Assembly: GCA_002346745.1 (NCBI GenBank)
Contig: DEAL01000015.1
Location: 1 to 28,506 of the forward strand
Reading direction: 5' to 3'
Length of the DNA: 28,506 bases
DNA from: Candidatus Neomicrothrix sp. UBA2983
GTDB lineage: Bacteria > Actinomycetota > Acidimicrobiia > Acidimicrobiales > MedAcidi-G1
In this document: positions 23,232 through 28,506 of the stretch, piece after piece
Layout of the letters: each line of letters begins with the position of its first letter
How positions within the stretch are numbered: the first letter of the stretch is position 1
Notes under the pieces: model-generated
Told to the model about the DNA's origin: nothing
What the model saw: only the letters and a program-made list of their open reading frames with translations
The model's database searches: none
Translations under genes and position numbers: made by a program

Positions 23232-24017
23232 GTGACCGTCGAGTCCCGTGTTCGCCTCGAGGGCGGCGGAGGGCGGACGCCGCTCGTGCTGGTCCACGGC
23301 GTCGGCCTCGACCTCGAAATGTGGGGAGCTGTCCTCGGGCGGCTATCCGCCGACCGGCTCGTGGTCCGGTACGACCTGCTGGGCCACGGTGGCACGCCCG
23401 ACCCCTCCGGAGACCGCACGATCGAGGACTTCGTGGCGCAACTGCTCGATCTCGTCGACGACCTCGGCATCGGGCCACCGGACCTTGCCGGCCTGTCGTT
23501 GGGTGGCATGGTCGCCCTCGGCGCGGCCGCACGGCACCCGGAGGCCTTCCGCCGGCTCGCCCTGCTCAACACCGTCTTCGAGCGGGCACCCGCACAGGTG
23601 GCGGCCGCACGGGACCGCCTCGCGCTCACCGAGGCCGAGGGGATGGCGCCGGTCGCCGACCTGGCCATCGACCGGTGGTTCACCGCCGACTGGCAGGCCG
23701 CCAACCCCGACGAGGCCGACGGCGTCCGGGAACGACTCCTGGCCAACGACGTCGACGCCTACCTGAAGGCCTACCGGGTGTTCGTGGAGGGCGACCCGCT
23801 GATGCCGGAGGGCGCCGCCCTCGTGACCGCGCCAACCCTCGCCATGACCGGCGAACTCGACCCGGGCTCCACCCCGGGCATGAGCCGGGCCTTGGCAGCG
23901 GCCCTCCCCGCGGGGCAGGCTCTGGTCCTGCCCGGCCTCCACCACCTCCCACCCATCGAGGCACCCGACGAGTTCGTCGGGCCCCTCCTGCACTTCCTCG
24001 ACGAGGAGCAGCCATGA
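23232..24017 (+). CDS. Alpha/beta hydrolase (3-oxoadipate enol-lactonase-like)
   Basis: 261 residues from GTG; GGGGGAAG lies just upstream. Catalytic layout: oxyanion 'LVHGVGLDLEMW', nucleophile Ser89 in 'GLSLGG', acid Asp in 'GELDPGSTP', and His237/238 in 'GLHHLPPIEAPDEF'. The 'ERAPAQVAAARDRL' to 'RWFTADW' cap resembles PcaD-type lactonases, but this subgroup also includes deformylases and esterases. Expected to open a lactone or cleave an ester or N-acyl bond in a downstream step of the oxygenase pathway. Its stop overlaps the aldehyde dehydrogenase start (ATGA). Confidence 0.88.
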   Translation: MTVESRVRLEGGGGRTPLVLVHGVGLDLEMWGAVLGRLSADRLVVRYDLLGHGGTPDPSGDRTIEDFVAQLLDLVDDLGIGPPDLAGLSLGGMVALGAAARHPEAFRRLALLNTVFERAPAQVAAARDRLALTEAEGMAPVADLAIDRWFTADWQAANPDEADGVRERLLANDVDAYLKAYRVFVEGDPLMPEGAALVTAPTLAMTGELDPGSTPGMSRALAAALPAGQALVLPGLHHLPPIEAPDEFVGPLLHFLDEEQP

Positions 24018-25510
24018 CCGACCTGAACACCGCGAACACCGACTACCTCATGTACATCGACGGCGAGTTCTGCGAGGCCTCCGAGGGTGGACGCTTCGAA
24101 TCTGTCAACCCAGCCACCGGGCTGGCGTGGGCCACGGCGCCGGCCGCGACCGAGGAGGACGTCGACCGGGCCGTGCGGGCCGCCCACCGGGCGCTCCGGG
24201 AGGGTCCCTGGCCGGCCATGACCGCCACCCAGCGTGGGAAGCTGCTCTTCCGACTGGCCGACCTCATGGAGGAGCACAGCGAGCTGCTGGGCTCCGTGGA
24301 GACGACTGACAGCGGCAAGCTGGCCGTCGAGACCCGTGGGCAGTCGGCCTACGTGGCCGAGTACTACCGCTACTACGGCGGGCTGGCCGACAAGATCCAG
24401 GGCGCCACCCTGCCGATGGACAAGCCGGACCTGCACGTGTACACGCTGCGGGAGCCCATCGGGGTGGTCGCCGGGGTCGTGCCGTGGAATGCCGAGATGC
24501 TCCTCACCGGCACCAAGGCGGCGCCGGCCCTCGCCGCCGGCAACACCGTCGTGATCAAGTCCTCGGAGCACGCCCCGGCGCCCGTCCTCGAGTTCGCCCG
24601 CCTCGTCGAAGAGGCGGGGTTCCCGCCCGGGGTGTTCAACCTGGTCACCGGGTTCGGCGAGCCCTGCGGGCGAGCCCTCACCAGCCACCCCCTCGTCAGT
24701 CGGGTCTCGTTCACCGGCGGGACGGAGGCGGCCCGCCACGTCGTCGCCAACACCGCCAACAACTTCGCCCACCTGTCCCTGGAGTTGGGCGGGAAGTCAC
24801 CGATCCTGATCTTCGACGATGCCGACCTGGAGGGCGCTGTGAACGGCGCCGTGGCCGGCAACTTTGGCGCCAGCGGCCAGAGCTGCGTCGCCGGTTCCCG
24901 GGTCTTCGTCCAGTCGGGCATCTACGCCGACTTCATCGACGCCGTGGTACAGCGGGCCGAACAGGTCCGCATCGGCGACCCGCTCGAGGCCGACACGCAG
25001 ATGGGCCCGCTGGCCACGCAGGCACAGCGGGACCGGGCCGAGGAGGTCGTGGCCGAGTCGGTTGCCCAGGGGGCCACGCTGCACACCGGTGGGGGCCGGC
25101 CGCCAGGCCTCGAGGCCGGCTGGTACTTCCAGCCCACGCTTCTGGGCTGCCCGGACCAGTCGATCCGCAGCACGCAGGTCGAGCTGTTCGCCCCGGTCAT
25201 GTCGGCGCTCAAGTTCGAGACCGAGGAGGAGGGCATCGCCCTCGCCAACGACACGGTGTTCGGCCTCGGCGCTGGGGTGTTCACCGAGAACCTGGCCCGG
25301 GCCCACCGCGTGGCTGCCGCCGTCCACTCCGGGATCGTCTGGATCAACACCTACCGGGCGATCTCGCCGATCTCGCCGTTCGGGGGCTATGGCCAGAGCG
25401 GCTACGGCCGGGAGGCCGGCCTGGACGTCATCCAGGAGTTCACCCGCACCAAGGCGGTCTGGGTCAACACGTCCTCGGCGCCGATGGCGAACCCGTTCGT
25501 GATGCGCTGA
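24014..25510 (+). CDS. NAD(P)-dependent aldehyde dehydrogenase
   Basis: 498 residues from the overlapping ATG; full length. Catalytic Cys291 in 'GQSCVAGSR' and general-base Glu257 in 'LELGGKSP' are spaced 34 apart, as in the family. 'VVPWNAEMLL' carries the Asn of the oxyanion hole, and 'FTGGTEAARHV' is the nucleotide-binding turn. The C-terminal 'FGGYGQSGYGREAG' is standard. It oxidises an aldehyde to a carboxylate. Overall it resembles betaine-aldehyde, 5-carboxymethyl-2-hydroxymuconate-semialdehyde and similar dehydrogenases. In this operon the aldehyde could be released by the Rieske or LLM oxygenase. Last gene of the coupled set; 46 nt separate it from the sulfatase. Confidence 0.94.
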   Translation: MTDLNTANTDYLMYIDGEFCEASEGGRFESVNPATGLAWATAPAATEEDVDRAVRAAHRALREGPWPAMTATQRGKLLFRLADLMEEHSELLGSVETTDSGKLAVETRGQSAYVAEYYRYYGGLADKIQGATLPMDKPDLHVYTLREPIGVVAGVVPWNAEMLLTGTKAAPALAAGNTVVIKSSEHAPAPVLEFARLVEEAGFPPGVFNLVTGFGEPCGRALTSHPLVSRVSFTGGTEAARHVVANTANNFAHLSLELGGKSPILIFDDADLEGAVNGAVAGNFGASGQSCVAGSRVFVQSGIYADFIDAVVQRAEQVRIGDPLEADTQMGPLATQAQRDRAEEVVAESVAQGATLHTGGGRPPGLEAGWYFQPTLLGCPDQSIRSTQVELFAPVMSALKFETEEEGIALANDTVFGLGAGVFTENLARAHRVAAAVHSGIVWINTYRAISPISPFGGYGQSGYGREAGLDVIQEFTRTKAVWVNTSSAPMANPFVMR

Positions 25511-25556
25511 GCGAGCCCGCGTTCACCGGACCGCCGGCGGCGTGGGATCGTTGGCC

Positions 25557-27854
25557 ATGGCTGAGAGCGACTTCCGGGGCACGATCCGCCGGCTGACCAG
25601 TGAGTCCGAGCCGTGGTGGCCCGACCCGGTGCTCCCGCCGGCAGGCACGCCAAACGTGGTGGTCATCCTGCTGGACGACACGGGCTTCGGGCATCTGGGC
25701 TGCTTCGGCGGCCTCGTCGACACCCCCAACTTCGACCGGCTGGCCGCACGCGGGCTGCGCTACAGCAACTTCCACACGACGGCCCTGTGCTCACCGACCC
25801 GGGCGTGCCTCCTGACCGGCCGAAACCACCACTCGGTCGGAATGCGCGCCCTGTCGAACTTCGACACCGGCTTCCCGAACATGCGCGGCCGCATCGCGGC
25901 CAGCGCCGGGACCCTCGCCGAGGTACTCCACGAGGAGGGGTTCGCCACCTTCGCGGTGGGGAAGTGGCACCTGACGCCGATGCGGGAGGCCTCGGCCGCC
26001 GGACCGTTCACGGACTGGCCGCTCCAGAAGGGCTTCGACCGCTTCTACGGCTTCATGCAGGGCGAGACTGACCAGTTCCACCCGGAACTCTCGGAGGACA
26101 ACCGCCCTGCCCCGGTGGCGCGCACTCCCGGGGAGAGATACCACGTCAGCGAGGACCTCGTCGACCAGGCCATCGGCATGGTCCGCACCAAGGCATCCCT
26201 GGTGCCCGAGCGGCCCTTCTTCCTGTACCTGGCGTTCGGGGCCACGCACGCACCCCACCAGGCACCCGACGCCTACCTGGAGAAGTGGCGGGGCCGCTTC
26301 GACGACGGCTGGGACGCCTGCAGGCAGCGGGTCTACGAGCGCCAACTCGAGATGGGCGTCATCCCGCCCGGCACCCAGCTGGCCCCCCGGAACCCCGGGG
26401 TCCGTCCCTGGGAGGAGCTCGACGGCGACGAGCAGCGGGTGGCCTGCCGCCTCCAGGAGGCCTTCGCCGCCATGCTGGACCACACCGACGCCCAGGTGGG
26501 CCGCCTCCTCGACGAACTCGACCACCTGGGGCTGGCGGACGACACCATCGTGGTGGCGCTCAGCGACAACGGCGCCTCCCGGGAGGGCTTCGAGACCGGC
26601 ATCGTCGACACCTTCCGGTACTTCAACAACATCCCGCAGCCCATCGACGAGATGGTGGAGCGGATCGACGACATCGGCACCCGGCGCAGCAACACCAACT
26701 ACCCGCGTGGCTGGGCGCAGGTCGGCAACACCCCGGGGCGCTGGTACAAGTCGCACACGCACGCCGGCGGCGTCCGGGACCCGCTGATCGTCTCGTGGCC
26801 AGGCGGCATCGACGCCACGGTCCACGGCCAGGTCCGGACGCAGTTCCACCACGTCATCGACCTGGCGCCGACCATCCTCGAGGTCCTCGGCGTCGAGGCG
26901 CCGGCGTCGATCAAGGGCATCGGACAGCAACCCATCGAGGGCACCAGCCTGGCCTACACGTTCGGACCGGACGCCGCCGACGCCGCGGCGGTCCCCACCC
27001 GGAAGACGGCGCAGTACTTCGAGATGCAGGGCAACCGGGCCATATGGGCCGACGGCTGGAAGGCGGTCTCGAAGCACGAGCACGATCCGCTCCACAGCTT
27101 CGAGGACGGCCTCGAGGAGGGCAACTGGGAACTGTTCCACCTCGACGAGGACTTCTCCGAGTCTCGCGACCTGGCGGCCACTGAACCGGAGCGGCTGCGG
27201 GCCATGATCGACCTGTTCTGGTCCGAGGCGGAGAGGTACGACGTCCTGCCGATCATGGACCGCGCCGGCAACCTCTTCGCCGGCCACGCCACGGCCGGCA
27301 CGCCGGCCAGCCGCAGCAGCTTCACCTACCACCCGCCGCTGGCCCGCGTCCCGCCCGAGGGGGCGCCACCCTTCGGATCCCGCAACTGGACGATGCGATT
27401 CGAGGTCGACCGACCGCAGGGGGACGAGGTTGGCGTGCTCCTCGCCTTCGGGACCTTCAACAACGGGCTGGTCGTGTACGTGGACGCCGAGGGCCACCTC
27501 GTCTACGACCACAACGCCTTCACGACCCACACCGTTCTGCGGTCGGAGGACGCGGTGCCGGCGGGCTCCAGCGTCCTGGAGGTGCAGCAGCAGCGGATCC
27601 GGAGAGGGCCGGGCCGGGCCTGGCTGCTCGTCGACGGCGTCCCGTCCGCCGAGGCCGACATCCCGCTGATCCCGACCATGATCTCGCCGGTCGGCATGGA
27701 CCTCGGCCACAACCCGACGGGCATCTCCGACGCCTACGAGGCCCCCTTCGCGTTCAGCGGCCGTCTGGAACGGGTCACGATCCGGACCGATCGGACGTTC
27801 CGACCCGACGAGGAGGTCGCCTTCGCCGTCGAGGCGGCGTTCGCAACCGACTGA
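25557..27854 (+). CDS. Arylsulfatase-type sulfatase with C-terminal beta-sandwich extension
   Basis: 765 residues from ATG 25557 (an in-frame GTG at 25542 is an alternative; neither has a clear ribosome site). 'VVVILLDDTGFGHLGCFGG' gives the metal-binding Asp pair. Cys78 in 'CSPTRACLLTGR' is the residue converted to formylglycine in type I sulfatases, and 'AVGKWHLTP' holds the conserved Lys and His. 'VALSDNGAS' supplies further metal ligands. The last about 150 residues ('WTMRFEVDRP' to 'ERVTIRTD') look like a LamG/jelly-roll sandwich, as in long actinobacterial arylsulfatases. No signal peptide, so probably cytosolic. The formylglycine-generating enzyme is not in the window. It would release sulfate from an organic sulfate ester. 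It ends 8 nt from the convergent DUF454 gene. Confidence 0.93.
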   Translation: MAESDFRGTIRRLTSESEPWWPDPVLPPAGTPNVVVILLDDTGFGHLGCFGGLVDTPNFDRLAARGLRYSNFHTTALCSPTRACLLTGRNHHSVGMRALSNFDTGFPNMRGRIAASAGTLAEVLHEEGFATFAVGKWHLTPMREASAAGPFTDWPLQKGFDRFYGFMQGETDQFHPELSEDNRPAPVARTPGERYHVSEDLVDQAIGMVRTKASLVPERPFFLYLAFGATHAPHQAPDAYLEKWRGRFDDGWDACRQRVYERQLEMGVIPPGTQLAPRNPGVRPWEELDGDEQRVACRLQEAFAAMLDHTDAQVGRLLDELDHLGLADDTIVVALSDNGASREGFETGIVDTFRYFNNIPQPIDEMVERIDDIGTRRSNTNYPRGWAQVGNTPGRWYKSHTHAGGVRDPLIVSWPGGIDATVHGQVRTQFHHVIDLAPTILEVLGVEAPASIKGIGQQPIEGTSLAYTFGPDAADAAAVPTRKTAQYFEMQGNRAIWADGWKAVSKHEHDPLHSFEDGLEEGNWELFHLDEDFSESRDLAATEPERLRAMIDLFWSEAERYDVLPIMDRAGNLFAGHATAGTPASRSSFTYHPPLARVPPEGAPPFGSRNWTMRFEVDRPQGDEVGVLLAFGTFNNGLVVYVDAEGHLVYDHNAFTTHTVLRSEDAVPAGSSVLEVQQQRIRRGPGRAWLLVDGVPSAEADIPLIPTMISPVGMDLGHNPTGISDAYEAPFAFSGRLERVTIRTDRTFRPDEEVAFAVEAAFATD

Positions 27855-27862
27855 AGGGCGTC

Positions 27863-28285
27863 TCAGCCCTCGCCCAGTACCCGCTCACGCGTCGGGACCC
27901 GCCATCCGACGTAGCCGATGCCGACCAGTCCCACGGCAACGACCAGGAGGCGCACCCAGAGGGGGTCGATGAAGATCCCGGCGCTGGTACCACAGGCCAG
28001 CGTGATCATCCCGATGGCCCAGGCCTTGGCGCGGCGGGGCATGCCGAGCCCGGCGCGGTGGTCCCGCACGGTCTGCCCCACCCGGGGCAGGTCGAGTACC
28101 CACTGCTCCAGCCGGGGCGAGCAGCGGGCGAAGCAGCCTGCCGCGATGATCAGGAAGATCGTCGTCGGCAGGCCGGGGATGACCACGCCCAGCAGGCCGA
28201 GGCCGAGCGAGAGCAGGCCGACGAGCAGCCACAGCAGCCGGGCCGGGCCGGAACTGAGTCGGGGAGCCGAGGCGGGGTCGTCCAT
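27863..28285 (-). CDS. DUF454/YbaN-type inner-membrane protein
   Basis: 140 residues from ATG 28283-28285. The family core 'GLLGVVIPGLPTTIFLIIAAGCFARCSPRLEQW' can be read in parts at residues 31-63: LPTT, CFARCSPRLE. Hydrophobic segments are near 17-35, 37-52, 88-106 and 108-127, giving about three to four membrane helices. The function of the family is unknown. The ATG lacks a clear ribosome site, but TAGCCT lies 8 nt upstream. The gene follows the partial - strand gene by 21 nt, so it may also be read through from it. Confidence 0.88.
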   Translation of the reverse strand: MDDPASAPRLSSGPARLLWLLVGLLSLGLGLLGVVIPGLPTTIFLIIAAGCFARCSPRLEQWVLDLPRVGQTVRDHRAGLGMPRRAKAWAIGMITLACGTSAGIFIDPLWVRLLVVAVGLVGIGYVGWRVPTRERVLGEG

Positions 28286-28293
28286 GTCGCAGG

Positions 28294-28299
28294 AGGCTA
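28294..28299 (-). promoter_or_regulatory. Possible -10 hexamer (TAGCCT) for DUF454 gene
   Basis: A full TANNNT match on the - strand, 8 nt before the ATG. It sits in the 21-nt gap after the upstream partial gene, so it could be a leaderless internal promoter or chance. Confidence 0.3.
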
Positions 28300-28306
28300 G
28301 ACGTTC

Positions 28307-28506
28307 CTACCAGACGGCGACGGGATCGAGGTCGGCGACCTCGCGCATCCGGGCGTAGCGGGCGGCGAAGTCGGGGTGGCGGCGTCGTCGGCCGTCCTGC
28401 GCCGGAGGCGTCGCCGCTGTCCCATCGATGTCGAATCGCTGCTCCAGGAGGGCCACCCAGTGGGACCGCAACTCGGCGAGCGCACTCGTGGCGACGCCGG
28501 CCGCCC
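28307..28506 (-). CDS. C-terminal part of an unrecognised protein (5' end beyond window)
   Basis: Reading the - strand from the right edge, one frame is open for about 65 codons to a TAG at 28307-28309, with no start inside except a late Met. The peptide contains 'ALAELRSHWVALLEQRFDID', an Arg-rich stretch, then 'PDFAARYARMREVADLD' and ends 'PVAVW'. Balanced amino-acid use and the amphipathic helices suggest genuine coding sequence, unlike the overlapping Arg/Ser/Pro-rich frame (28297-28485). No family recognised. Confidence 0.5.
   Translation of the reverse strand, partial: AAGVATSALAELRSHWVALLEQRFDIDGTAATPPAQDGRRRRHPDFAARYARMREVADLDPVAVW

Noticed and set aside
28297..28485. 62-residue - strand frame at the right end
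   Set aside because: Arg/Ser/Pro-rich shadow; the neighbouring frame ending at 28307 reads as a more natural protein and is open to the window edge.

Overview
The window is GC-rich DNA, packed with genes, with many GTG starts, four-base ATGA/GTGA gene overlaps and TANNNT-type -10 hexamers placed directly upstream of start codons. This points to a high-GC actinobacterium. The gene set (amidohydrolase, LLM oxygenase, SDR, Rieske oxygenase, sulfatase, MFS) is what I would expect from an environmental, possibly marine, Acidimicrobiia-like lineage, but that placement is inference. No rRNA, tRNA, CRISPR array, transposase, integrase or transcription-regulator gene was found.

Left part (1-3568): the end of an unrecognised gene, then a 1056-residue predicted surface lipoprotein with a putative papain-like domain, a Thr/Pro/Glu repeat linker and four fibronectin type III domains. 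Its base composition looks less GC-rich than everything to the right.

Middle-left (3698-10066, all +): a PF04909-type amidohydrolase, then a tight run of cupin, xanthine-dehydrogenase-type molybdopterin subunit, hydroxypyruvate-isomerase-like TIM barrel, SDR and MOSC protein. The molybdenum subunit has no FAD or 2Fe-2S partner in the window, while a MOSC protein (a molybdenum-cofactor-linked fold) shares its run.

Middle (10178-13421, all -): a small unrecognised protein, a nitrilase with an intact Glu-Lys-Cys triad, a small beta-rich orphan and an MFS carrier. The carrier is divergent from the next operon.

Right (13485-18950, +): six genes coupled by overlaps or a 4-nt gap: an arylmalonate-decarboxylase/maleate-isomerase-like protein without either catalytic Cys, a sulfotransferase-like protein, two Fe(II)/2-oxoglutarate oxygenases, a second maleate-isomerase-like protein with both Cys, and an M24 metallopeptidase-like protein. 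After a 332-bp gap comes a second run (19283-25510): fatty-acid-hydroxylase/sterol-desaturase-type membrane protein, Rieske oxygenase with a Glu at the bridging position (as in carnitine/betaine-type enzymes), LLM flavin oxygenase, DUF1185 protein, alpha/beta hydrolase and aldehyde dehydrogenase. An arylsulfatase-type gene follows (25557-27854). The window ends with a DUF454 membrane protein and a partial gene, both on the - strand.

Taken together, 3.7-27.9 kb reads as a catabolic (or tailoring) island: several oxygenases, C-N, ester and sulfate hydrolases, an isomerase and an aldehyde dehydrogenase, with one carrier. The substrate cannot be read from the sequence. Candidates suggested by the motifs are N-methylated or quaternary amines, ectoine-like solutes, N-heterocycles and sulfated organics.
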